From NCBI GenBank assembly GCA_017525875.1, contig JAFXSG010000040.1:1-47672 (forward strand): 47,672 nt of DNA, written 5' to 3'. The notes under the pieces were generated by a model. The model worked only from the letters and a program-made list of their open reading frames with translations, was not told the DNA's origin and did not search any database. This document shows positions 41,582-47,672 of this stretch, piece after piece; the first letter of the stretch is position 1, and the number at the start of each line of letters is the position of its first letter. This stretch comes from Clostridia bacterium. GTDB lineage: Bacteria; Bacillota; Clostridia; Christensenellales; CAG-138. The translations under genes and the position numbers were made by a program.

Positions 41582-42057
41582 TTGTGATAGGGTTCGCCGT
41601 TCATGATCTTGAACGCGCGGTAGAGCTGTTCAAGCAGCATCACACGGAAGATCTGGTGCGAAAAGGTCATTTTGGAAAAGCTCAGGCGGAGGTCCGCGCG
41701 CGCGAGCACTTCATGCGAAAGCCCGTTCGAGCCTCCGATTATGAAAGCGAGCCTGCTTTTACCTTCCAACATGTATGCGGAAATCTGCCCGGCGAGCTCG
41801 GGCGAGGAAAGCTGTTTGCCGGCGATATCGAGCGCGATAACGGTGTCAGCGTCCGTGAGTTTTGCAAGGATGCGCCTGCCTTCGGCGAGCTTAACGCCCT
41901 CAAGCTCCGCGTCGCTCAGCTTTTCCGGGGCTTTTTCGTCGGCAAGTTCCGCGATCTCAAGCTCGCAAAAGCGGGAGAGCCGCTTCCTGAACTCATTGAC
42001 TGCGTCCGTATAGAATTTTTCCTTCAGCCTGCCCACGCAGATGATGCGAAGCTTCAT
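41578..42057 (-). CDS. rlmH: 23S rRNA (pseudouridine-1915-N3)-methyltransferase RlmH
   Basis: A 159-residue SPOUT methyltransferase that modifies pseudouridine 1915 in helix 69 of 23S rRNA on assembled ribosomes. [10 protein letters not shown] is the SAM-binding trefoil-knot motif, and [35 protein letters not shown] is the conserved C-terminus. Length is exactly typical. It lies 16 bases after the WalJ-like gene; in Bacillus the two are also near neighbours. Confidence 0.98.
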   Translation of the reverse strand: [159 protein letters not shown]

Positions 42058-42073
42058 AATAATACGTCCTCTT

Positions 42074-42853
42074 TCAGAACTCGAATATGCCGGTGATCCG
42101 GTCGCGCTTTGCGACGACGAGCTGCATATCGGTCACGCCCGCCTCCTCAAGCACGGTCGACACGGTGCGGTAGGCCTTCTCCTCGGTGTTGTTCTCCTTG
42201 GAAAGGTGAGCGAGCACCGCAAAGCGCACTCCGGTCTCGTGCAGGCGAACGAGCGCCTTGCCGCAGTTTTCGTTGGAAAGATGCCCGCTCTCCGAAAGGA
42301 TGCGCTGCTTGAGCACATAGGGGTACGGTCCGTTTTTCAGCATGCGGACGTCGTGGTTTGCCTCGATGAAAACGAGCTGCGACCCGGCGGCCGCCGCGAA
42401 CATGCTCTCACGGAAAACACCGATATCGGTCATGCAGCAAAGCTTGTTGCTGCCCTCCGTGAATGCGAAACCGACCGACTCCGCCGCGTCGTGCGGGGTC
42501 TTGAAGGGCAGAACGTTGAGCTCGCCGATATAAAAATCCTCATCCGTACGGAACAGGCGGACGTTTGCAAAATCGATCTCCTTCACGATCGGCGCCATCG
42601 CCGCGTAGGTTCCGGCGTTCGCGTAGACGGGGGTGTTGTACTTGCGCGAAAGCACGCCGATGCCCTTCGTGTGGTCGACGTGGTCATGCGTCACGAGGAT
42701 GCCGGAGATCGAGTCCGGGTCGATCGAAATGCTTTTCAGCGCGTCCGCGATCGCTTTGCCCGTCAGGCCGGCGTCCACGAGCAGGCGCACGCCGCCCGCC
42801 TCGATCAGTGATGAATTACCGGATGAACCGCTGAAAAGCGGGATAAACCTCAT
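42074..42853 (-). CDS. MBL-fold metallohydrolase (WalJ/YycJ-like)
   Basis: A 259-residue metallo-beta-lactamase-fold protein with THDHVDH (HxHxDH motif), a conserved TDIG aspartate, ANHD and a terminal LAHLSKENN histidine. FSGSSGNSSLIE at the N-terminus is typical of the WalJ/YycJ group, linked in Firmicutes to cell division/DNA replication coordination. I start at 42853 where AAAAGGAG precedes the ATG. It is the first gene of an operon with rlmH, with a strong promoter at 42923-42951 and a leader hairpin (GCCGC-AAGA-GCGGC, 42866-42879) ending right before the ribosome site. Confidence 0.92.
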   Translation of the reverse strand: MRFIPLFSGSSGNSSLIEAGGVRLLVDAGLTGKAIADALKSISIDPDSISGILVTHDHVDHTKGIGVLSRKYNTPVYANAGTYAAMAPIVKEIDFANVRLFRTDEDFYIGELNVLPFKTPHDAAESVGFAFTEGSNKLCCMTDIGVFRESMFAAAAGSQLVFIEANHDVRMLKNGPYPYVLKQRILSESGHLSNENCGKALVRLHETGVRFAVLAHLSKENNTEEKAYRTVSTVLEEAGVTDMQLVVAKRDRITGIFEF

Positions 42854-42922
42854 AACAGCTCCTTTTGCCGCTCTTGCGGCTGCCTTTCGGCTTCTCGCTA
42901 TGCCAGCGAAAAAACCCAACAT

Positions 42923-42951
42923 ATTGTACCCTTTGAACACGGATATGTCAA
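42923..42951 (-). promoter_or_regulatory. Sigma-A promoter of the WalJ-like/rlmH operon
   Basis: On the minus strand TTGACA (42946-42951), 17 bp, TACAAT (42923-42928). Confidence 0.85.
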
Positions 42952-42990
42952 TATAAACCAAATAGGCTCGACTGAAAGCACATCCCGCCT

Positions 42991-43019
42991 TGCCATATCC
43001 GTCTTTCTATGATATACTT
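42991..43019 (+). promoter_or_regulatory. Sigma-A promoter for the AAA+ gene
   Basis: TTGCCA (42991-42996), 17 bp, TATACT (43014-43019), about 40 bases before the ATG. Divergent from the promoter at 42923-42951. Confidence 0.75.
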
Positions 43020-43061
43020 TATCCAAATGATTTCCGCGTTCGGCGGAGGCGGGAGGCAAAT

Positions 43062-44354
43062 ATGCAGGCTAATGAAAAGATCGGCGAAGTCATCGACAGG
43101 CTCGGTTCGGCGTTCACAAGACTGACCGTGCTGAGAGGCGCGATCGAGACAGGGCCGCTTTCATCACTGCTCGCGCTGCTCACGGCGGCGGGGGCGGGCG
43201 ACGCGCGCGCGGCTTCGTTCCACGCCTCAAGGCTCACCTCCGAGCTCGTCACCTGCGGCGCAAGGCGCGTCAGCGGCGACCTGATGATGGACTTCGTGCT
43301 CGATACGATACTGCTCAGCGACAACGCCTTTGCCTCAGCGGCCGCGGGGCAGAGGCTCGATGAAGCCGTATTCCGCGCGATGCGCCGCGATCTTGCCGCG
43401 ATGCGCGTATTCTCGGAGCTTGACGAAGACACGGTGGATCGCCTCGTTTCCGAGTGCGCAGACGCGAAAAAGCCCGATACCGCCGTCAAGCTCGCCACCG
43501 CCGCATGGGGCGGAGCCGTTCCTGCGCCTACACCGAAGGAGAGGCAGCCCGTGCCCTTCCGCTATGATCCGCCCGAAAACTGCTGGCATTACGGCGAGTT
43601 CGAGCTGCGCGATTCCTTCTGCGCGGATGCCGCGCTCGAGGGCATGTACCGCCGCTTCCTTGAAAACGACGATTGGGCGGAGCTCGCGAGCGACCTGTGG
43701 AGCTTCCATTCCGCGTACGGCTGCGGGGATTTCCTGCGCTACCGCAATTTCTGCCTCGACGCGTCCGGCGCGCTCCGCCCGCTTCCGGATCTTCGCGCGG
43801 GCGATTTCGTCCAGCTTGCGGAGGCGGAGTACGGGGCGCTGCTCAATAACGCCATCGCATTCATGCGTGATGAGAGCGCAAAACCGATGCTGCTTTACGG
43901 CCCGCAGGGTATGGGCAAGACCACGCTTATGCTCGAGCTGACCGACGAACTGCCTGAGCTCAGGCTCGTCCTCTGTCCGCCAAGCGTTTCAAGACAGCAT
44001 CTGCTCGACGCATTCGATCGCCTCAGGGCTCAGCCGCTCAAATTCATGGCTCTTTTGGACGATTTGAACCCGGCGTCGCTGACCGGCGTCTCGGAGCCCA
44101 TGCTCCCGATGAACGCTCTCGTCGCCGCCTGTGCGCCTGTGCCGGTGCTTCCGGAGCTGTTTGAGGTCACGGCGGAGCTGCCGCGCCCACAGCTCAATGA
44201 GTTCATTCGTATCGTCATCAAACTGCTTGAAGCGGACCAGATGATCATGAACCCTGATATCGTCCGCAATGCCTGTGTGGATTATCAGGTCGATACCCGC
44301 TGCGATTTCAACGTCGCCGCCGCCGTTCGCGTCAAGGAACTGCTGATGTCATAA
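43062..44354 (+). CDS. Divergent AAA+ ATPase, DUF815-like
   Basis: A 430-residue soluble protein. A helical N-terminal region of about 250 residues precedes an ATPase core with Walker A GPQGMGKT (280-287) and Walker B FMALLDD (328-334). The order and the ending LPELFEVTAELPRPQLNEFIRIVIKLLEAD resemble DUF815 ATPases, where the text reads roughly L-x-DRFGL-x-x-x-F and EYL-x-IV. The segment between Walker B and that ending is much shorter and lacks the ATSNRRHL motif (sensor 1 and following basic residues) of DUF815. GGGAGG precedes the ATG. Monocistronic. Function unknown. Confidence 0.75.
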   Translation: MQANEKIGEVIDRLGSAFTRLTVLRGAIETGPLSSLLALLTAAGAGDARAASFHASRLTSELVTCGARRVSGDLMMDFVLDTILLSDNAFASAAAGQRLDEAVFRAMRRDLAAMRVFSELDEDTVDRLVSECADAKKPDTAVKLATAAWGGAVPAPTPKERQPVPFRYDPPENCWHYGEFELRDSFCADAALEGMYRRFLENDDWAELASDLWSFHSAYGCGDFLRYRNFCLDASGALRPLPDLRAGDFVQLAEAEYGALLNNAIAFMRDESAKPMLLYGPQGMGKTTLMLELTDELPELRLVLCPPSVSRQHLLDAFDRLRAQPLKFMALLDDLNPASLTGVSEPMLPMNALVAACAPVPVLPELFEVTAELPRPQLNEFIRIVIKLLEADQMIMNPDIVRNACVDYQVDTRCDFNVAAAVRVKELLMS

Positions 44355-44361
44355 ACGTTCA

Positions 44362-44392
44362 GGGCATCCCGCGCCTGCGGGATGCCCTTTTT
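44362..44392 (+). terminator. Intrinsic terminator after the AAA+ gene
   Basis: GGGCATCCCGC (44362-44372), loop GCCT, GCGGGATGCCC (44377-44387), then five T. Confidence 0.92.
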
Positions 44393-44396
44393 ATGC

Positions 44397-44425
44397 TTGA
44401 CAAGTAAACGACCGTTCACTATAAT
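44397..44425 (+). promoter_or_regulatory. Consensus sigma-A promoter of the TetR-GNAT gene
   Basis: TTGACA (44397-44402), 17 bp, TATAAT (44420-44425). The spacer is filled by the first operator dyad. Confidence 0.88.
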
Positions 44426-44445
44426 ACAAGTTAACGAGCGTTCAC
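44404..44445. promoter_or_regulatory. Twin TetR-type operators
   Basis: Two 16-bp dyads, GTAAACGACCGTTCAC (44404-44419) and GTTAACGAGCGTTCAC (44430-44445), share the pattern GTNAACGNNCGTTCAC. One lies between -35 and -10 and the other just after the -10 box, 26 bp apart centre to centre. The arrangement is as expected for autorepression by the TetR domain encoded next. Confidence 0.75.
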
Positions 44446-44463
44446 CAAATGAAAGGAACAAAC

Positions 44464-45693
44464 ATGATATCCACGAAAGAACGCATAATGCTTGCCGCGC
44501 TCTCACTCTTTGCTCGGGATGGCTACAAAGCCGTTTCGGTCAGCGCGATAGCGGGTGAACTCGGCTTCACGAAAGCGGCGCTGTATAAACACTTCAAGAG
44601 CAAGCGCGCGATATTCGACAGCATCGTCGGCCGCATGGCGCAGCTCGATGCCGAGCATGCGCAGGAACACGGCGTTCCGGCGGGCACGGCGGAAGAGATG
44701 GCGGAGGCATACAGAAGCACGCCGGTCGACAACATGGTCGATTTCGCCAAAGCGCAGTTCAGATTCTGGACGGAGGATGATTTCGCGTCGAAGTTCCGCC
44801 GTATGCTCACGCTCGAGCAGTTTCGCGACCCGGAGATGGCGGGCCTGTATTTGCAGCATCTCGTTTCCGGTCCGCTCGGCTACACGGCGGATCTGATAGA
44901 AGGGCTCGGCGTCCCGAACGCGGGCGTGGAGGCGGCGCGGTTCTATGCGCCGATGTTCCTGCTATACAGTGCGTACGACGCCGCGGAGGATAAGGCAGCA
45001 GTGCTCGCGCAGGCGGATGCGCATTTGGAAAACGCCCGCCGAGAACTCAAAGAGAGGTGCAGAATGGAAAACGTCATCATCAGAAACGAGACCGAAGCCG
45101 ATCACAGAACGGTCGAAAACCTTGTGCGTGAGTCGTTCTGGAATGTCTACCGCCCGGGCTGTCTGGAGCATTTCGTGCTCCACCGCCTGAGGGATGATCC
45201 TGCGTTCGTTCCGGAGCTCAACTTCGTCATGGAAAAGGACGGGGAGATCATCGGCCAGAATATGTTCATGCACGCCGTGATCCGTGCGGACGACGGCAGG
45301 GAGATCCCGATCATGACGATGGGGCCGATCTGCATCACGCCGGAGCTCAAGCGCAAGGGCTATGGCAAACGCCTGCTTGATTATTCGCTCGAAAAGGCCA
45401 AGGAGCTCGGCTGCGGCGCGCTGTGCTTCGAGGGCAACATCCGGTTCTACGGCAAGAGCGGCTTCACCTATGCAAGCGAATTCGGCATACGCTACCAGGG
45501 CCTGCCGGAGGACGCGGATGCGTCGTTCTTCCTCTGCCGCGAGCTGGTACCGGGTTATCTCGACGGCGTGACGGGCGTTTACGCTCCGCCCGAGGGCTAT
45601 TTCTGCTGGGAAAAGGAGCCGGAGGCATTCGAGGCATTCGATGCGCAATTCCCGAAAAAAGTCAAACTAAAACTGCCGGGCCAGCTTGTCTGA
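44464..45693 (+). CDS. TetR regulator fused in frame to a GNAT acetyltransferase
   Basis: A 409-residue protein. Residues 1-198 are a TetR-type repressor (ERIMLAALSLFARDGYKAVSVSAIAGELGFTKAALYKHFKSK as the helix-turn-helix region, then a helical ligand domain). Residues 201-409 are a GNAT of the YhbS-like type with the acetyl-CoA loop KRKGYGKRL. The junction reads Arg-Cys-Arg-Met. The Cys codon TGC (45058-45060) is one base from TGA, and GAGAGGTG just before an in-frame ATG at 45064 is a good ribosome site. The gene may thus be a recent stop-codon loss, and the GNAT may also be made separately. I start at 44464 where AAAGGA is 6 bases upstream. Confidence 0.85.
   Translation: MISTKERIMLAALSLFARDGYKAVSVSAIAGELGFTKAALYKHFKSKRAIFDSIVGRMAQLDAEHAQEHGVPAGTAEEMAEAYRSTPVDNMVDFAKAQFRFWTEDDFASKFRRMLTLEQFRDPEMAGLYLQHLVSGPLGYTADLIEGLGVPNAGVEAARFYAPMFLLYSAYDAAEDKAAVLAQADAHLENARRELKERCRMENVIIRNETEADHRTVENLVRESFWNVYRPGCLEHFVLHRLRDDPAFVPELNFVMEKDGEIIGQNMFMHAVIRADDGREIPIMTMGPICITPELKRKGYGKRLLDYSLEKAKELGCGALCFEGNIRFYGKSGFTYASEFGIRYQGLPEDADASFFLCRELVPGYLDGVTGVYAPPEGYFCWEKEPEAFEAFDAQFPKKVKLKLPGQLV
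45052..45066 (+). promoter_or_regulatory. Internal ribosome site and start codon for the GNAT half
   Basis: GAGAGGTG (45052-45059), 4 bases, ATG (45064-45066), in frame with the upstream TetR part. Initiation here would give a free 209-residue acetyltransferase with a normal N-terminus. Confidence 0.55.
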
Positions 45694-45711
45694 ACCGGAG
45701 CGAACAATCAG

Positions 45712-45743
45712 AAAAGGCATCGGGAGACCGACGCCTTTTGCTT
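45712..45743 (+). terminator. Terminator after the TetR-GNAT gene
   Basis: AAAAGGC (45712-45718) pairs with GCCTTTT (45733-45739), with an inner TCGG-GAGA-CCGA stem. T-rich on both strands, so it may serve the convergent gene as well. Confidence 0.8.
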
Positions 45744-45757
45744 ATGCTATAAGCCTT

Positions 45758-46228
45758 TTACTGCTTTTTGGGTATGCAGCCGCCGAGCGAGAGCAGCATA
45801 AGAATACCTGCCGGAATGCTGAAAACGTCCGAAACGAAGCTCGTCGCCTGCGTCAAACTGACATAAGACGCCAAATGATCCGCGCCTTGCCTGGATACCG
45901 TCATCGTCGTCGCCGTGCTTACGACGGGCGTGATGACCGCAGAAAACGCGGCGAAAAGGACGGCCGCGATCACCGTCAGAGCGATCGCTTTCCCACGGGC
46001 GGGCCGTTTCGCGATCACGGCAAGGCAGACGATCGAAAGGATGAGATACAACGTGCGGGAGATCAGCTCCGGCCACGGAATGCTGGTGATCTCAAGCGCG
46101 CTCGGGTCGCAGTGGTAAAGCTGCTTGACGGTCTGCTGGAAAACTGTCGCTGCAATGACAGAAAGCAGCGCCAGACTGAAAAGGATAACTGCCGCAAGCT
46201 GCAGGTTTTTGCTGGTTCTGTTGGACAC
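45758..46228 (-). CDS. Four-helix membrane protein, function unknown
   Basis: A 156-residue protein with helices near residues 10-30, 56-73, 80-105 and 134-150. It starts at GTG (46228) with GGGAGGGGAGC just upstream. No family recognised. It lies 23 bases after the DegV-like gene in the same direction and may be co-transcribed with it. Confidence 0.7.
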   Translation of the reverse strand: MSNRTSKNLQLAAVILFSLALLSVIAATVFQQTVKQLYHCDPSALEITSIPWPELISRTLYLILSIVCLAVIAKRPARGKAIALTVIAAVLFAAFSAVITPVVSTATTMTVSRQGADHLASYVSLTQATSFVSDVFSIPAGILMLLSLGGCIPKKQ

Positions 46229-46251
46229 TCTTGCTCCCCTCCCGGATCGCG

Positions 46252-47139
46252 TCAGTCGACCCTCTCATCGCCCCAGAAGAACAGAGCGATAGTGCCGGGG
46301 CCGGTGTGGCTGCCGATGACCGTGCCGATAGAATTGATCAGCACTTTGCCGTTCAGCTTAGGGAAACGCTCCTCGACGAGCCGCGCCACTTCACGTGCAT
46401 CCTCATAAAAATCGGAATTGCAGATGAAGCATTCGCCGCTGTAATCAAGCCCGCCCTCAGCGTGCTTCTCCATGCGGTCGACGATGTCGAGGATCGCGCG
46501 CTTCTTCGTGCGGATCTTCGCACGGGGGATGAGGCGGCCGTGATTGTCCATGTTCAGCATAGGGCAGATACTCAGAAGATTGCCAACGAATCCGGCGGTC
46601 TTGCTGACCCTGCCGCCGCGTACGTAATACTTGAGGTCGGTGGAGAAGAACCAGTGGTGCATGCGCAGCTTGTTCTTCTCCACCCAGTCGTGCAGCTCGT
46701 CGATGCCCATGCCCGCCGCACGCTTCTCAGCGAGCGTGTGCACGAGAAGACCGTAGCCGGAGCTTGCTCCGAGGGAATCGACGATGTAGATCTTCCTGCC
46801 CGGGTACTTCTCACGGAGAATATCCGCAGCGGCACAGGCGGAGTTGTAGCTGCCGGAAAGTCCGCTCGAAAGCTCGATGTGGATCAGGTCCTTGCCTGTA
46901 TCGAGCAGTTTGGTGAAGAAGTCAATGAATTCATCGATGTTCACCTGGGAGGTGGAGGTCGAACTGCCCTCTGCCATCATGTGATAGAATTTATCAAAAG
47001 GAACGCTCTGACCGAGATCGTCGGGATAGATCTTCCCGTCAAGCATGAAATGGAAGCAAACGTACGGAACGTCCATCCGCTCGAAATGCTCTTTGGACAG
47101 ATCGGCGGTGGAGCTGCATGAGATGATGTAGTCTTGCAT
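46252..47139 (-). CDS. DegV family fatty-acid-binding protein (FakB-like)
   Basis: A 295-residue DegV-fold protein. FakB proteins hold a fatty acid while the kinase FakA phosphorylates it for phospholipid synthesis. Family landmarks: SCSSTADL at the start, TSTSQVNIDEF (ligand head-group contact), IELSSGLSGSYNSA, STDLKYYVRGGRVSK and IGSHTGPGTIALFF near the end. AAAGGAG precedes the ATG. A perfect palindrome sits in the spacer of its promoter. No fakA is in the window. Confidence 0.93.
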   Translation of the reverse strand: MQDYIISCSSTADLSKEHFERMDVPYVCFHFMLDGKIYPDDLGQSVPFDKFYHMMAEGSSTSTSQVNIDEFIDFFTKLLDTGKDLIHIELSSGLSGSYNSACAAADILREKYPGRKIYIVDSLGASSGYGLLVHTLAEKRAAGMGIDELHDWVEKNKLRMHHWFFSTDLKYYVRGGRVSKTAGFVGNLLSICPMLNMDNHGRLIPRAKIRTKKRAILDIVDRMEKHAEGGLDYSGECFICNSDFYEDAREVARLVEERFPKLNGKVLINSIGTVIGSHTGPGTIALFFWGDERVD

Positions 47140-47156
47140 GGACTATCTCCTTTCAT

Positions 47157-47181
47157 ATTATAATAAGTGAGCCGGGCTCAC
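47157..47181 (-). promoter_or_regulatory. DegV gene -10 box with adjoining palindrome
   Basis: On the minus strand -10 TATAAT (47157-47162) lies 17 bases before the ATG. No good -35 box is found. The region where the spacer should be carries the perfect palindrome GTGAGCC-G-GGCTCAC (47167-47181), a likely operator. Confidence 0.5.
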
Positions 47182-47462
47182 GGCGGTGTTCAAGGTTCCC
47201 GCTGACAGCGCGCGAGACGCATATCAGTTGATTAATGTTATCCGAAAACGGGCGGAATGTCAACACCTTACCGCGATAAATCAACAGCAGCTGCAGCAGT
47301 CTGCTGCTCGTCAATTAATGCGGAGTTCCCCAAAAAACGGAAATATCCAACAAAATATAAAAGATATTCGATCCCAAAACAAGCCCAAAACGGTCAAAAA
47401 AGTCAATAGACACAAGGGAAAACGGGTGCAAAAACAAATTGATGGAAATATGAAAAAAGGGC
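47182..47462. other. AT-rich region upstream of the rRNA promoter
   Basis: About 280 bases without a gene. It contains a hairpin GCAGCA-GTC-TGCTGC (47293-47307) and, nearer the promoter, repeated A-tracts that could act as UP element. I see no second promoter that I would trust. Confidence 0.5.
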
Positions 47463-47491
47463 TTGACAAAATGGCGAGGGATGAGTATAAT
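47463..47491 (+). promoter_or_regulatory. rRNA operon promoter
   Basis: TTGACA (47463-47468), 17 bp, TATAAT (47486-47491), with A-rich sequence upstream. Followed by an rRNA-type leader. Confidence 0.85.
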
Positions 47492-47497
47492 AGTCAG

Positions 47498-47672
47498 GCA
47501 CGCTTGAGAAAGCGAACGCACAGCACCTTGAAAACCGTATAGTGAGACCAAGAACCGTTCATCGATCGAGAGAGAGATGAACACGCAGATCGAAAGATCA
47601 AAAGTAATTTTGAGACGACCGGCGGTCTGGAAGAAAGGCATCGTTAATAACAGAAAGCGATGCACGGACGAC
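47498..47672 (+). other. rRNA operon leader with boxA-like element
   Basis: The CACCTTGAAAAC segment (47524-47535) resembles the boxA antitermination element of Firmicutes rrn leaders (TTCTTTGAAAAC type). Hairpins GATC-GAAA-GATC (47588-47599) and GCATCG/CGATGC (47638-47663) follow, which may belong to the 16S processing stem. The 16S gene should begin shortly beyond the window; none of it is visible yet. Confidence 0.7.

Noticed and set aside
47286-47308. CAGCAG-rich tract before the rRNA promoter as a repeat array or CRISPR
   Set aside because: It is one small hairpin (GCAGCA/TGCTGC), not an array; no regular spacing.

Overview
This window looks like chromosome from a spore-forming, Gram-positive, anaerobic bacterium of the class Clostridia. 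GC is high (roughly high 50s percent by eye). The sporulation genes (spoIVA, a cotJA-cotJB-cotJC operon, a SpoIIQ-like M23 gene), the T-box in front of ileS, consensus sigma-A promoters, AGGAGG-type ribosome sites and many Thr/Pro/Ala-rich linkers in exported proteins all fit. A gut or rumen Clostridia of the Christensenellales/Oscillospirales kind is my guess; genus cannot be read from the sequence. The window starts inside a 5S rRNA gene and ends in the promoter/leader of what should be another rRNA operon in the same orientation, so it spans the interval between two co-directional rrn operons (or is a contig broken at both).

Layout. 1-1.9 kb: 5S end and terminator, a small membrane protein, then a DUF2975/Xre/lipoprotein operon. 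1.9-9.0 kb (minus): membrane-anchored carboxylesterase, copper P-type ATPase, murA, M23-like protein. 9.1-11.1 kb (plus): engB, an acidic zinc-ribbon protein, a metallophosphoesterase. 11.3-17.3 kb (minus): spoIVA, an SGNH-hydrolase lipoprotein, a GNAT, der and a PDZ/radical-SAM/DUF512 protein. 17.7-24.2 kb (plus): exported proteins, namely an AT-richer amidase-domain protein, two lipoproteins and a CotH-type protein with a C-terminal dockerin. 24.3-28.7 kb: uppP, then a YtrA-like GntR/ABC ATPase/permease operon. 28.9-30.9 kb: cotJ operon and a small membrane protein. 30.9-33.8 kb (minus): DivIC-like protein, Ppx/GppA phosphatase, rdgB, YfcE-like phosphodiesterase, DUF2087 protein. 33.9-38.5 kb (plus): T-box, ileS and a repeat-containing lipoprotein. 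38.5-42.9 kb (minus): a WalJ-like/rlmH/YbaK/lipoprotein operon and a murC/membrane-protein operon. 43.0-45.7 kb (plus): a divergent AAA+ ATPase and a TetR-GNAT fusion. 45.8-47.1 kb (minus): a membrane protein and a DegV/FakB protein. 47.1-47.7 kb: rrn promoter and leader.

How the genes fit together. Most are core functions: envelope building (murA, murC, uppP, DivIC-like), ribosome assembly (engB, der, rlmH), housecleaning (rdgB, YbaK-type editing, Ppx/GppA) and spore morphogenesis (spoIVA, cotJ, SpoIIQ-like). The accessory parts are the 17.5-24.2 kb exported-protein block and the small regulator-led modules at 0.6-1.9, 25.2-28.7 and 44.4-45.7 kb, each with recognisable operator-like dyads at its promoter. 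I found no tRNA, CRISPR array, prophage or insertion sequence. The most unusual points are the TetR-GNAT fusion whose junction codon is one base from a stop, the CotH-dockerin protein, an M23 protein that keeps the metal ligands but lacks both catalytic histidines, and two genes where a hairpin separates the Shine-Dalgarno from the start codon.
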